DNA of 64,000 bases from Oegoconia quadripuncta (taxonomy: Eukaryota; Arthropoda; Insecta; Lepidoptera; Autostichidae). The DNA lies in the NCBI GenBank assembly GCA_949316235.1, contig OX438760.1:1800501-1864500 (forward strand), in the 5' to 3' direction. Under the pieces are notes generated by a model that was not told the DNA's origin, ran no database searches, and saw only the letters and a list, made by a program, of their open reading frames with translations. The translations under genes were made by a program, and so were the position numbers. Of the stretch, positions 9,005 to 20,119 are shown piece by piece (the first letter of the stretch is position 1; every line of letters starts with the position of its first letter).

Positions 9005-10790
9005 GGGAGCCGCCTGGAAAGGCTGAGCTGTACTGAGCGGTTTGGTGATACTCAACAGATTGAACAACAGGTAACAACACTAACTTCCTTAATAACACAA
9101 TGTTACCATACAGCATGTCCCGTAACCTGTCCACCTGCGACGCCCAAAACAGGGCAGTCGTGGTGGGGCCCGGAGCTGGAGCGCATCCGAAGGAAGGTTA
9201 GGAGACTTCTACACAGAACAATGAACACCAGCAGCGACCAAGACTGGGACAGGTATAAGGAAGCCAAGTCCCACTACAAAAGATGCTTAAGATTTCGGAG
9301 CACTGCGGCTTGGCGCAAGTTCTGCACCAACATCGAATCCTGCTCCGAGGCGAACCGAGTTGGTAAAACACTAGCTGGAGGTTCATCTCAAGGGGTAGGT
9401 TCACTCCGCAAACCGGACAACACCTTCACTAGCTCCCGTGATGAGGCACGTTCGGTCCTACTTCAAACACACTTCCCAGGCTGTCAATTAATACAAGACT
9501 CTAACTGGGCAGAGTGTAATCTAGCACCAACAGAAACCTGTTGGCACGTCGCCCAAAAGATTGTAACACTAGACACAGTCAAATGGGCCATCAGCAACTT
9601 CCACCCATACAAAGCAGCAGGCCCAGACGGTATCTTCCCTGCCCTATTACAGTGGGGTGGAGTGAAGCTCGCCTTGGTACTGTCGGCACTACTGCAAGCC
9701 TGCCTAGCCTACCGGTATGTGCCTAAGCTGTGGAGAGAAGTGGAAGTGATCTTCATCCCTAAACCAGGTAAAAGCGACTATACAAATGCGAAATCCTTCA
9801 GACCCATCAGCCTAACATCGTTCCTACTTAAGACGCTGGAAAGGCTATGTGACAGATATCTGAGGGACAACGCAATACGCAACATACCTTTACATCGCAA
9901 CCAACACGCCTACAGCTCAGGCAAATCAACGGAATCAGCTCTCCATGCAGTGGTGGGTAGGATTGAGGGAGCGATTCAAAACAAATCGATATGCCTGGGT
10001 ACCTTCATTGATATAGAGGGTGCCTTCGACAATACAAACTTCACCAGCATAAGCGCCGCCCTAGGAAAGCACCAGGTGGACGCCCCATTAATAGACTGGA
10101 TCGAAAACATGCTGCGCATGCGTGTAGTAAAAATCGCCGGGGGAGAGTCACAGAAAGCATTAGTGGCTAGAGGATGCCCCCAAGGAGGTGTCCTCTCCCC
10201 CCTACTCTGGAACGCCGTGGTCAATGAACTGATCACTCGACTAAATGACGAGAGATTCTTTACAGTGGGCTATGCGGACGACCTAGCGATCCTGGTGATT
10301 GGTAACAACGCCAGGGTACTCTGCGATATCACACAAGCAGCCCTGCGTATCGTGGAAAAGTGGTGCACGGACCATGGCCTCTCTGTAAACCCCTCTAAAA
10401 CGATAATGGTAATGTTTACCAACAAGCGAGTACTGGGCAACTACCTGCTACCCAAACTCTTTGGCACATCGCTCCAGCTATCAACGGAAGTCAAATACCT
10501 CGGCATGGTGCTTGACAGTAAGTTGAACTGGAACAAACATCTGGAAAGTAAAATCACCAAGGCCTGTATCACGTTTTACCAATGCCGCAGGATGATAGGT
10601 AGGACTTGGGGCCTCAGCCCCAAGGTCATCCTGTGGCTATATAAAACTGTCATACGCCCGATCATCAGCTACGGATCGGTGGTTTGGTGGACAAAAACAA
10701 CCCAATCCACAGCCGCAAGCAAACTTCAAAGCTTCCAGAGATTGGCTTGTGTAGCTGTCACCGGGTGCATGCGGACTACACCCACCGCGG
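9005..10790 (+). pseudogene. LINE ORF2: linker and reverse transcriptase
   Basis: The frame is open from the 5' truncation point at 9005; the first internal ATG (9221) is not a true start. Counting from that ATG, the sequence shows FIDIEGAFD (residues ~262-270, first catalytic Asp), GCPQGGVLSP (~318-327) and YADD (351-354, nt 10271-10282). A thumb-region block KYLGMVLDSKLNWNKHL follows. All palm motifs look intact. The protein would copy the element RNA at a nicked chromosomal site. Near 10790, after TGCMRTTPTAA, family similarity jumps to another frame. That suggests a small deletion that removes the connector and puts RNase H out of frame, so the copy is dead apart from its truncation. Confidence 0.8.
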
Positions 10791-11757
10791 CCTCGATGAC
10801 AACGATGTGGTCAAGGAGCAACCGCTCATAGAGGCTAGCAATGATAGGATCCCAAAGCAATTTATATTCGACAAGAAATACAGAATACATCTTAAAGAGC
10901 CTCCAGGTGGAGACTGGAGTTCCAAGGAGCTCATGATCTTCACGGATGGCTCTAAAGCGAGGGACGGAACTGGCTCTGGGACTTTCTCAGAGGACCTACA
11001 AATCAACATCTCATCGCCTCTAGGTGCCCATAATACAGTTTTCCAGGCCGAGTGTATGGGCATCACACAAGCAGCGAAAGCGATCGCCAACAGACAGGTG
11101 CAGAACTACTCCATTCGAATCCTATCTGACAGCATGGCGGTCTTACAAGCCCTGAACTGCAATAGCATAACTTCTGGGCTCATCTTAGAGTGTCACCAAT
11201 CTCTGATGGAGGTGTGCTCGCACAACGACATAACTCTTCAGTGGATTAAGGGACACAGTGGATCAAGGGGCAACGACGCTGCGGATGAGCTGGCGAGAAG
11301 GGGATCTGCAATGATGGTGCAGGGCCCTGAGCCAATCGTCCCACTGCCGTTTTGCCAAATCAAATCATGGCTTCATCAGCGAACTACATCGCTACACAAC
11401 AATGACTGGACCATAAGGGTAGACTGCAGGCAAACCAGAGCGGCAATCCCAGCTCGGAGTGTGCGCCTTACTCGACAACTTATGCGCCTCTCCAAGGCGC
11501 AGCTGTGTTTGGTCACGGGTACACTAACAGGTCACGGTCATTACAACAAACATCTGTTTAATATAGGTGTTACAGACAGCCCCCTGTGCAGAGCGTGCAT
11601 GGAGGCCGAAGAATCAGCCGCCCACGTGCTCTTGGAGTGCGAGGAGGTGGCCTTACATCGAGCCACCCACCTTGGAAGACCGGAGTCTCTCCCCGAAGCC
11701 TGTGGCAACATCCCAAAGTTGCTCGGTTTCCTCCAAGAACTTGGGTGGCAGTATTAG
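10791..11757 (+). pseudogene. LINE ORF2: RNase H and C-terminal zinc motif
   Basis: In the second frame the sequence runs MIFTDGSKARDGTGSG (first catalytic Asp, nt ~10930), FQAECMGITQA (Glu), ILSDSMAVLQAL (Asp) and GHSGSRGNDAADELAR (Asp). This is the full D-E-D-D set of an RNase H fold. The end carries C-x2-C-x8-H-x4-C (LCRAC through LLEC), then the TAG stop at 11755-11757. The domain would degrade the RNA strand during reverse transcription. It cannot be made as part of one protein with the upstream reverse transcriptase because of the frame change near 10790. Confidence 0.8.
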
Positions 11758-11994
11758 GTATTCCCCCGCACGCAAAATAGGCGCATCCAGACGTCGAGTT
11801 GCGGAAACCGGCCCGCCAACGAATACGAATACGAATACGAGACCTCGACCCAAGGTCCCTGTATCTCAGGCGTTACATGATGTATTAATTTTCATCTTCG
11901 CACTACCAGGGAGGGATTTCGCCCATACGGATTTGCACTAAGCGGTTGTACTGGCATTTTATTACCAGTGTATCAGTGCTTTGGAGATCGTTAA

Positions 11995-12115
11995 TTTTTT
12001 TCATGCACAACGGGTAGGCTCTTGGCCTCAATCACACCTGATATCAAGTGTAGATGAGGCCGAAGGTAGAATCGTACTGACCTTGAAAACCTAATCTTAT
12101 TTGGGGGAGTATGAA
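11995..12115 (-). mobile_element. SINE-B fragment (3' part)
   Basis: TGCACAACGGGTAGG, CCTCAATCACACCTGAT and ATGAGGCCGAAGGT match the SINE-B 3' half in minus orientation. The tRNA-like head is missing. Confidence 0.6.
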
Positions 12116-12821
12116 GGTTGTAATCCTAAAAAGTCCCCAATACGATCTTATACAAGGTCATATTTTGTATACCAATTAAATCTATATTTTATAATCAATA
12201 ACGGCTATATATTATATAAAGTAATGTATGTTACCAATTCAGTTACTGTTATGTTTCTGCAAAGGAAAGAAATATAACCCCATATTTTCATAACTGGAAT
12301 TGATTCTATACGTGTTTCTGACCAAACTAATTTCAGGGTTCAGTTATACATTAAATAACCTTGTATTTAAAGAGAGAAAGAAAAGAAAAATATAAATATA
12401 GTAATTACAAAGTGTCACAATAGTGATGTGTATAATTATTTCAATTTCGGACATACATTAATTTTATCCGAAAACGGTTTTAAGAAGGCATTTAAATTCG
12501 AACACAATCTCAGATCGTGGATTCCGAAAGTTGAATAAGAGCGGGACGTGTTACCGTTTACGGTATTTATTTATCTGTTGGAATACCGAAAATACGGGCG
12601 GATCGGTATTTCGCACGAGATAATATCGGATCAGTTAGGTCGTATTTACATTTTCTTTGATTTACTTACATGATTAAGCCAAGTCGTTGGCCTGCAAGGG
12701 CGTCTTGTAAACACTGATGGTCAGGTTATCACTAGTGTTGACATAAATACACCAACCCGCATTGGCCCACGTGGTAGTTATTGATTCTATTGAGAGGAGA
12801 CTGTCGTAGCAGTTGAGGAGT
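12116..12821. other. no gene recognised
   Basis: The segment 12675-12745 (AAGCCAAGTCGTTGGC to AACACTGATGGTCAGGT) resembles 38115-38165, an old shared repeat. Otherwise nothing is assignable. Confidence 0.4.
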
Positions 12822-13130
12822 ATAGCTGTAGGAGTGCCCCGGGGCTCAATATTGGGGCCTTTGGTGTTTCTAGTTTATACAAATGATCTCCTATTTACGG
12901 TCTAAAAATTAACCGAAATCGTATTGTTTGCTAATTATAAATGTTTAGTTTTTAAACTTGACAGAAAAGACAATGTTCTTGACAAGATGAAAAGTGCTCT
13001 TAGGTTAATTTTAAGCAGATTCATCGATAAATTTTTGCTTATCAACTTGATTGCAATTGATGAAGATAAAGTGCAATTTCTAGATACGATGGTCTTTTTA
13101 GGAATTACACTTCAGTGGGCACTATAGAAT
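12822..13130 (+). pseudogene. degenerate LINE reverse transcriptase fragment
   Basis: Translation gives IAVGVPRGSILGPLVFLVYTNDLL, the G-x-PQGS-LGP-LF block of non-LTR reverse transcriptases, then a stop. A decayed FANYKCLVF follows where FADDTS is expected, so both catalytic Asp are lost. The trace fades after DTMVFLGITLQW. Flanks show no recognisable 3' end. Confidence 0.65.
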
Positions 13131-13538
13131 CGTTAGTACTAAAAAGTAAAGATAAAAAAAAAATTACGTCTTTGCAGTAATTATAAATATGTTCATGAGA
13201 CCCCCGCCTAACTATATAACGATATTGCTCAATTTGTCTCACTCGCCTCGGAATTGCAGCGGACCATGTCTGAATTTAAGATATTTTTTTCGATTAATTA
13301 GTTAATTTTGTTTACTGTAATTCGCTCTCTGTTCTTTATTTTCAATAGGAAAGCACTTAGGTTTCAGATTAGCCAATCAATATATCTTTCTTTGGATACT
13401 GTTTGCCCTTCCAGACAGGCGAAGAGATCTGAAGTCCATACAGCCTTGGCTTTTGTCTTTATTTCTTCTTTTGTTTGTCAGTCCAGTAGTTAAAAATGTC
13501 AAAGTCAAGTCTAAATTATTAAAAAGTAAATAGAACAT

Positions 13539-13685
13539 CAATGGTGTCGATTCGGATGTACACCAACTAAACTAAAACCACTTTTGGAGTGGTGCCGTCG
13601 CATCGTACTGTTCCAGGGAGAAAGAGACAGTACAACTGTAAAACTGGTTTTAGTTTAGTTGGTTATATCCGAATCGACACCATTG
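13539..13685. mobile_element. 147-bp palindromic MITE
   Basis: The outer ~42 bp are inverted repeats: CAATGGTGTCGATTCGGAT at the left and its complement at the right, continuing through CCAACTAAACTAAAACCA. The core contains a second small inverted pair (GTACTGTT / GACAGTAC). No coding capacity and no second copy in this window. Confidence 0.6.
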
Positions 13686-13689
13686 TCTT

Positions 13690-15018
13690 ATTTGCTCTAT
13701 AATCTAGCCAAGGCGCATCACTAGTCGAGCATAAACAAAAATATCCGAATAAACTTACAAAGCCATCTTTCGTATGTATACAAGAATACCCATAACTCAC
13801 GAGTCGCACGTCACTTAATTTATCAACACTGCATAAATTTATGCTCAGCATTTCTCGCCTGCAATCGGGCAACATTTAGCGTTTTATCGACTGTTTGATT
13901 TAGTGCAGTCCGCTAAGCCAATCCCTCAAGTCGATACGCGGGTGATCGCGCGTCACTATTCTGGTACAATGCGTGTTTAACAAGTTTGGCGATAATGGTT
14001 CTAAATTGTAATAATGTAGTTTTTCATTCCGATATATATTTTATGGAGCTAAGAATAAATATAAAACAATTGCAAAAGATACAATTATAATTCGCGGTAT
14101 ACCAGAAATTTTTTTTTTGGCAAATGCATTGACGTATGAATATAAAGAACATTTTACGAACACAGCTAAGAGAAATTGGGTTTTTATCGTACAATAATTT
14201 GTTCGTAAACAGCGTTATTCTATTTTCAATCCAATTGTTTTTTTTTTATTAGTATTTTCAAATCAAATCAAATATGTATATGTATTAATTCTTATGATAC
14301 ATTAAAACATAAAATCTACATGCTCTTTAAAACGTCGTATCTAAGTTGATAGTCTGTGGATATTCTGAAGAAAATTAAAAAGAAAACCGTCTTTAGTCCC
14401 TAGGGATTAAAACGTACATCGTAACGTACGTCAGTCTACGCAAAGATATAATACTAATATTCTTTTTTGTTATTGTCTATTTAAAATTCATTTTAGTTTA
14501 GAATAGGGCCATATTTCCTTCCACTACCAACGTAGGTGTAACAGAAAATGCTAAACTTATTACCTGTATTGGTGTATCGTGTCGCTTGCTTGTCTGTTCG
14601 TTCGTTTATTTGTCTGCTTGTTCCCTAGTGCGATGTTCGAGGCGTATTGGCAATTAATCTTGCGTCTATTCTGAACGTGCCAGATTGTTGCCGTCTTGGT
14701 GTTCGATTCTCAAAATATTAGATCCACCAGATCAGTCTAAAATAGGGTGTAAGTATTCTTCATCTAAATTCAGATTTTTTTTTATAATATCTGAAATTCC
14801 AAATTTTATAGTATTATGAATGCTCCACTACGGCGAAACGACTGAACTAATTTGGTCGTAACTTGAAGAAAAATTAGAAAATGAGGACGAATGTATGGGA
14901 TACTTTAAATAAATTTTTCTTTCTTTCAATTAACTGACATAAAGAAGAGGAGTTCTCAATTCGATTTTTAATTTTATGTTTATCACGTCAAAGTCAAAAG
15001 TGCTTTATTTTATAGGTT
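13690..15018. other. no gene recognised
   Basis: AT-rich DNA. Only 14985-15015 (GTCAAAGTCAAAAGTGCTTTA) is recognisable, as the outer tip of a LINE tail in minus orientation. Confidence 0.4.
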
Positions 15019-15421
15019 TTTTTTTTTTTTTTATATAAGAGTGCGGCAAACGAGCATGCGGGTCACCTGATGGAAAGCAATCACCGCCGCCCATGGGCAC
15101 CCGCAACACCAAAAGGGTCACAGATGCGTTGCCGGCCTTTGAGGAAGGTGTCCACCCCAGAATAAGTAGGGCAGCCTGAGCGATGAGGGATTCTCCAGCA
15201 CTAAGAGTGCTGGTACCCTCCTGGGGTACTAACTCTTTAAATACCGCTACCATTCTGGAGAGAGACTGGAAGGTGGGCCTCCGGCGCCCTCGCTCACCGG
15301 ACGAAGCGCAGTGGCAAAATGCCACTACTCAGACGTCGGTCTTCTGCGAGAGGGTGGTACTTCCCCGGTCGAGCCGGCCCATTCATGCTGCAATCTAATA
15401 GCTTACAGCGTGGCTCTACCA
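15019..15421 (-). mobile_element. SINE-D copy 2
   Basis: It is nearly identical to 911-1307 in reverse complement, from the A-tail (15019) to TGGTAGAGCC (end at 15421). It includes the LINE-derived 3' portion. Close identity between two copies 14 kb apart implies fairly recent activity. An (AC)n run at 15422-15434 abuts its 5' end. Confidence 0.7.
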
Positions 15422-15434
15422 TACACACACACAC

Positions 15435-15821
15435 TGTACTGTACACAGGGTACAGTACACTTAAAATAGTCGGATTTAACATGTTTTATGCTAATGTTTG
15501 ATCAAAAGGCAAGCAAGAATCTCGAGGGGTTGCTCTTTTTAAAAACAGGTTTTTTGTATTACAAAGCAGCACAATAATTTAATTATTGAAATAGCTTGCT
15601 GGTTATGTCCATAGTTGATTATCATCCAAATAATTGGTATTTTATAATACATATCTGTCTTACAGAATCTTTGAATTTATTGATAGAAAGATGTTTTACA
15701 TCAATGGGACCCTTATTTGCACAGCCCTCTGAATGAATTACTGATTTTGCGGAGTTTGCTTACAGGACCTGCAAGATTATTTTTATTTCTTGTATATTGA
15801 CATCATGTTTATTACTATTAT
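15435..15821. other. no gene recognised
   Basis: A LINE-tail-like phrase (GGGGTTGCTCTTTTTAAAAACA) occurs near 15526; nothing else is assignable. Confidence 0.35.
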
Positions 15822-15977
15822 TTATCATGTTTTCATTTATTTATGTACTTATTTGCAAAAAAAAATGTATTTGTGTAGTTTATCAACCATCTGGTATCCA
15901 TAATATAAGCCTAGTTGCTTAGTGTGAAACTATAGATGGCGCTGTGTGTATGTGCAAAGATATTTATTATTTATATT
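15822..15977 (+). mobile_element. SINE-A, tail half only
   Basis: CCATCTGGTATCCATAATA, GTTGCTTAGTGTG and ATGGCGCTGTGTG match the SINE-A body. The tRNA-like head is absent. Confidence 0.6.
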
Positions 15978-16012
15978 TTACCTACAATTGAAAACAACCG
16001 AGACTACTTAAT

Positions 16013-16143
16013 TAGCCTTCGACGCACGGAAACACTCATTAAAGTGTCACTAGTGGTCACCTATCCAAGGAGTCACCGCGCCAGACGCTGCTTAACATCG
16101 CTAATCGGAAACGTATAGCGAATCCGACTGCGTCACGGGCAAG
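16013..16143 (-). mobile_element. 5S-rRNA-derived SINE, copy 1
   Basis: On the minus strand GATGTTAAGCAGCGTCTGG and CCTTGGATAGGTGACC resemble the internal promoter region of 5S rRNA. They are embedded in flanks (GTGACGCAGTCGGATTCGCT upstream, GAGTGTTTCC downstream) shared with 37950-38062. It is too short and diverged to be a 5S gene. Confidence 0.6.
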
Positions 16144-16405
16144 TCGGTAATAGTCAGTAATGGTAACCACGAGACAAACAATTTGACACCAGACACCGTT
16201 TCCGCTATCAATTGACATCATCACTCATTTGCCTGCTGTAATTTTTGGAGGTTACCTAGATGTACACTTCGGGACAAAATATTTGTATGTCCAATCAACG
16301 AGAAAGTTGAGATATATATTTGTCGGAAAGGTGAGCGTTGCTAGCGATCGGGACATCGCCAGACATCTCGTGGTATAGGGTTGCACGGGGAGTTGCAATA
16401 TTATA

Positions 16406-16827
16406 TTAGGTCCTTACCTCTGAAATTTGCGTTTTGTATGAAGAATTTTATTAATACTGTTTTCTCCATACAAACATTTTTGAAATTTTTTTGGGAACGG
16501 CAAATCCAAATTTAGCTAAACTTTGTGTGTGTTATCAGATAAAGTTAAGTTAAATATAGGCAGTGTTTATTTTTAAAAGTAACCGCTTTATAAATGTTTC
16601 TGCGAATCTAAGAAATAATATGGGAAGCTCATGAAAAGAGCTGTGTTCGAGTTTTTTTTATTATGTGACTTAGCTCAGACATTAAAAAAATATTTCATGT
16701 GAAACCTTGAAAATATATTCTATTCTCCAAATAAAAAACAAATTTGGAAATAGCTATAGAATCGTAGGAGTTGGTACATTATGATTAACGTAGAAAAAGT
16801 TCTCCAATTTCATAGGTAAAGATCTAT
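16406..16827. mobile_element. ~422-bp mariner-derived MITE
   Basis: The left end TTAGGTCCTTACCTCTGAAA and the complement of the right end ATAGATCTTTACCTATGAAA form imperfect terminal inverted repeats. TA lies on both sides (16404-16405, 16828-16829). The same terminal sequence bounds the mariner remnant at 52515 and the one at the window's left edge. No transposase remains. Confidence 0.6.
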
Positions 16828-18139
16828 TATTATCCTTCTACAGGTGAATATAAAATCGGAATGACACAAGGATTTAATAGAACGAGATACTGATAGGCAC
16901 TGATAAAACCCCCTGATCACCTCAAACTCTGTGCGGAGGCAATTACAGACCTTCATGATCATGGAACTTTAGATGCTTAGCGGTGAAGGGTAAACATTTG
17001 TATGCCCCTCATGCTATCGACCTTGGTCCTCGCATGCAATCTGTGGGATTCAACCGGTCTAGTCTACAATCCCTCCTGCTCAAGTTCTATGATCAGCTTC
17101 TTATCAAGTAAGAATCCTTCCACTCGACGGAGATAATAAATATAATCAAAGTCACCCACGCTCGTTGATGTTCGAAATGTTGGTCCATCTCCTTCGACGG
17201 CTGGTAGCATTATGAATGATCATTACCGTTGTGCAGATCTAACATTACTGTAAACGTCAACGCGCCGCTTCCGATGATACCAGCGCCACCTGTTTCACTT
17301 CCCGCAGTAAACTTCATACCATGATAATCACGCTACGGCCCAAATTATAAATGCCGTCGCTAATACATCACTATCTACGACATATTAATTCCTCCGTCAG
17401 TAAAATTGTGTCGTCTGACAATGTTGACTCCTTTCTTGAGCAGTCGGGTAATAAACCAATTATTTGGTCTCGAATTATGCAAAGCATGAAATATATCATC
17501 ATCATGAAATCAGCCGAAAGAAGTTCATTGCTGGACAAAGGCCTTCCCCAAGGATCAGCATATATTATGGATACTTAAATGTCTAGTGGGAAGTGGGATA
17601 GTAAAAGGTTTATTTTTATGGTCTGGATACGAGATTGACCACCATCTCACGTGATGGAAAGTGACGTTATGCTCGAGCATAAAGCTTACAGTCTCAGTAA
17701 GTGATTGTTGAAGGATTTAGGAAAAACAGACACCGGTATTTCAATATATACATTTAAAAACTTCGCCCTTAATCTGCACTGGCAGTGTACAGATATCAAC
17801 AAATACCGTGGAGCAATAAAATTGATTGCGCGCAAACGCTGTATCCTGGCTGTGCGCCTGCGCCGTTCTGCCGCCCACGGGCTCATTGCGCCGATCAAAT
17901 TTGTATGAGACGATCTATCTAGTTTTCATTGTATGAGTCAGGTTATGGAGATGTGTTTTGTTAATTGATTCACTAGTTGTCGCCTGCGGCTCTGTTTGGA
18001 CCAATAAGTTTTATGTAGCGATTTTTAACACCCGACGAGAAAGGAATAGTGTTATGAATTTGACGACCTTGTGTGTGTCAAAAGTTTGTAAAAATTAATT
18101 AAATTGAGATGTTTTGAAGATAGTCAGCTTTTTTGGTGT
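16828..18139. other. no gene recognised
   Basis: Only 17496-17570 (TCATCATGAAATCAGCC, then TTGCTGGACAAAGGCCTTCC) resembles a common lepidopteran SINE-like repeat, much decayed. ORFs of 60-75 codons in this stretch have no family features. Confidence 0.4.
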
Positions 18140-18507
18140 CATTATCATCAGCCCGTAAACATCCCACTGCAGGGATATAGGCTTTAACTCGTATATATGA
18201 GGAGTATGGGCCGTGGTCCATCACGCTGGGTTAGAGCGGGTTGGGGACTTCACATGCCTTTGATTTATTTTTCTCAGGCATGTAGGTTTCCTCACGATGT
18301 TTTCCTTCACCGTTTAAAAGCAGTCGGATAAATGCACATAAGTAGTTAAATTAAATTTAAAAACTCATTGGTGTCTGTAATAAAGTGTCCAAAATATTGA
18401 AATATTTATTTATTATTTACTAGAATAACAGTGGCTGATTGGTACATGGCCTGCCTAAGAATGGAACGCGGACCTGCTAAAAAAAAACCGCTGAGCCACC
18501 GACGCTT
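18140..18507 (-). mobile_element. SINE-C copy, interrupted
   Basis: In minus orientation it has CATCCCACTGCAGGGATAT, GGTTTCCTCACGATGTTTTC and the head complement CCGCTGAGCCACCGACGCTT. A 65-bp piece (18373-18437), flanked by ATTGGT on both sides, interrupts it. Its text (GTGTCCAAAATATT-ATTTATTTATT) resembles a SINE-A2 tail. Confidence 0.6.
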
Positions 18508-18540
18508 GACGCATTTTGGTATATTTCGATGATATCTAAA

Positions 18541-18876
18541 CGACTCCGTGGCTCAATGTAAACAACATTAGGTTTACGATTCGGAGGTCGCGGGTTCGAT
18601 CCCCAGCGGGGTACATGTTTAAGTACTCGGTTTGGTTGGTGGTAGGGCATTTTAAATGTCCGCCTGACTAGCTACCACCATCCTATCTAAATCTGCCGCC
18701 AAGCAACAATGTTAATAGCATTGTCGTGTTCCGGTCGTCAGAGATAAGATAGCCAGTCCCCCAAATGTGTTGGGGTTTCCGGGTCAGTACGCTTCCATCT
18801 TCGACCTCATCTTCACTTAACATCAGGTGTGATTGAGGTCAAGTACCAAGCCGTTATGCATAAAAAAAAAAAAAAA
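18541..18876 (+). mobile_element. SINE-B, full length
   Basis: One of the most complete copies: head CGACTCCGTGGCTCAATG, B-box-like GTCGCGGGTTCGATCCCC, body with GCAATGTTAATAGCATTG and TCAGAGATAAGATAGCCAG, and an A-rich end. It directly follows SINE-C in the opposite orientation. Confidence 0.7.
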
Positions 18877-19240
18877 CCAGTCTAGCCAGGTATCCCAGAG
18901 GCCTCATCAAACTCATGTCCCCTCCACTCTTTTTCTAATTTGGTTTGTTACTTCCAAAAAGGACTCACTCCTTCTTTTCCACAAAAAAATCGTATAGCAC
19001 AAAAGCGATTAGTTATATGCATGTTGATTTCTTTGTATGAAACTTTAATATTGTCCAATATTTGCACGTCATCGTAATCGTACCTAATTAGGAGGATCTT
19101 ATTTAATACCTAATGTAATGTACCCTATTCAGTTGAATACGATACGATTTTGTCGAAAACGCAATTCAGGTTTAGACCAAAATTATCAACGGCTGTGCCG
19201 TGCAAGAACTAACTGACCGTGCAGGAAATAGACTGTGGGA

Positions 19241-19310
19241 TTTTTTTTTTTATGCATCACGGGTTCGTACTTGACCTCAATCACACCTGATGTTAAATGA
19301 GGATGAGGCA
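19241..19310 (-). mobile_element. SINE-B 3' fragment
   Basis: TATGCATCACGGGTTCG and CTCAATCACACCTGATG are the SINE-B 3' end only. It abuts the LINE remnant that follows. Confidence 0.55.
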
Positions 19311-19323
19311 AATCAATCAAATC

Positions 19324-19868
19324 AAAATTAAAATCACAGGATAAAAGTTATCACTTGAAAACGTCACATTTTTTATCTTATTATTAAAGTTTTTGACATT
19401 ATTGCTCATTCACAAAGCTGATTCCCCAGAGAAGAACGAGCAAGAAACTCAAGGGTTGCTCTTTTAAATAAGTCTGAGTTACAATTATATTGTATTGTAT
19501 AATTAGACTGAATATCTTAAGTCCATGCTTGCTTATCATGCAGATAGTCAGAAATTTTATAGTAGCCTTTGGTAAATAATGTCTGTTTTATGATGGTTTT
19601 GATTTTATTTAAAGGTAAATTCTGAATGTCCACTGGAACCTTATTATAAAAGCGTATACATTGCCCCTTAAATGACTTAGTGACTTTGTGTAAACGGCTG
19701 ACATGAACAGCAAGTTTATTTTTATATCTGGTATTAACATTATGTATATCACTATTTTTCTTAAACGATTCTAGATTTTTTCTTACATACATTAAGTTTT
19801 CGTAAACATATTGCGATGCTAATGTTAATATATTAATTTCTTTAAATTTATTCCTAAGAGACACTCTG
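19324..19868 (-). pseudogene. LINE ORF2 C-terminus and 3' UTR
   Basis: The minus-strand frame 19864-19517 reads ~115 residues. It includes VYENLMYVRKNLE, IHNVNTRYKNKLAV, CIRFYNKVPVDIQNLP and KGYYKISDYL, ending at a stop. The same C-terminal pattern (RFYNK-P ... K-YY-I-DYL-DK--W) is seen at 62339-62490 and 27768-27850. I infer the C-terminal domain of a non-LTR retrotransposon protein, lacking the reverse transcriptase core. The 3' UTR (19380-19480) contains the GAGCAAGAAACTC block repeated elsewhere. Confidence 0.65.
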
Positions 19869-19897
19869 TGGCCCAGTTTGGGCCAAAGATGGTAGCC

Positions 19898-20119
19898 TCA
19901 ATCAGACAATAGGAATATGCGAACAGCTTCGTCATTGGCATTGTACAGATACTTACGCCTGAGCACGCTGGGCATGTAAGGAGATGGTCCATGGTTTGCG
20001 GGGAGACATTGCACTCACATCGGTGGCTTGTTCCGCCTACATAGCCCCACCGCTGCTGCTATTGTCCTTTGCATCGGTCGACCTGGGTCCGAAGTCTATT
20101 CAGAGATTTCCAAGTCAAC
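19898..20119 (-). pseudogene. second LINE ORF2 C-terminal fragment with zinc motif
   Basis: On the minus strand the translation gives NRLRTQVDRC, an in-frame stop, then RCECNVSPQTMDHLLTCPAC. This is a Cys/His cluster typical of the end of many LINE ORF2 proteins. After a frame change RKYLYNANDEAVRIFLLSD reaches a stop. It belongs to a different family from the adjacent 19324-19868 remnant. Confidence 0.6.

Larger units (their letters stand above)
9005..11839 (+). mobile_element. 5'-truncated RNase H-bearing LINE with 13-bp target duplication
   Basis: This is a non-LTR retrotransposon retaining the end of ORF2: linker, reverse transcriptase, RNase H and a terminal CCHC-type motif, then an ~80-bp 3' UTR ending in about four ACGAAT-like units. 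The 13-mer AGACCTCGACCCA lies immediately outside both ends (8992-9004 and 11840-11852). The endonuclease and ORF1 are absent. RNase H in ORF2 is typical of I/LOA-type clades rather than RTE or CR1; clade assignment is tentative. Confidence 0.8.

Noticed and set aside
10684..10831. Programmed frameshift between RT and RNase H
   Set aside because: No slippery sequence, and the expected connector is missing; a deletion explains it better.
15422..15460. ACTGTACTGTACACAGGGTACAGTAC palindrome
   Set aside because: Short mixed simple repeat beside an (AC)n run; too small to call an element.
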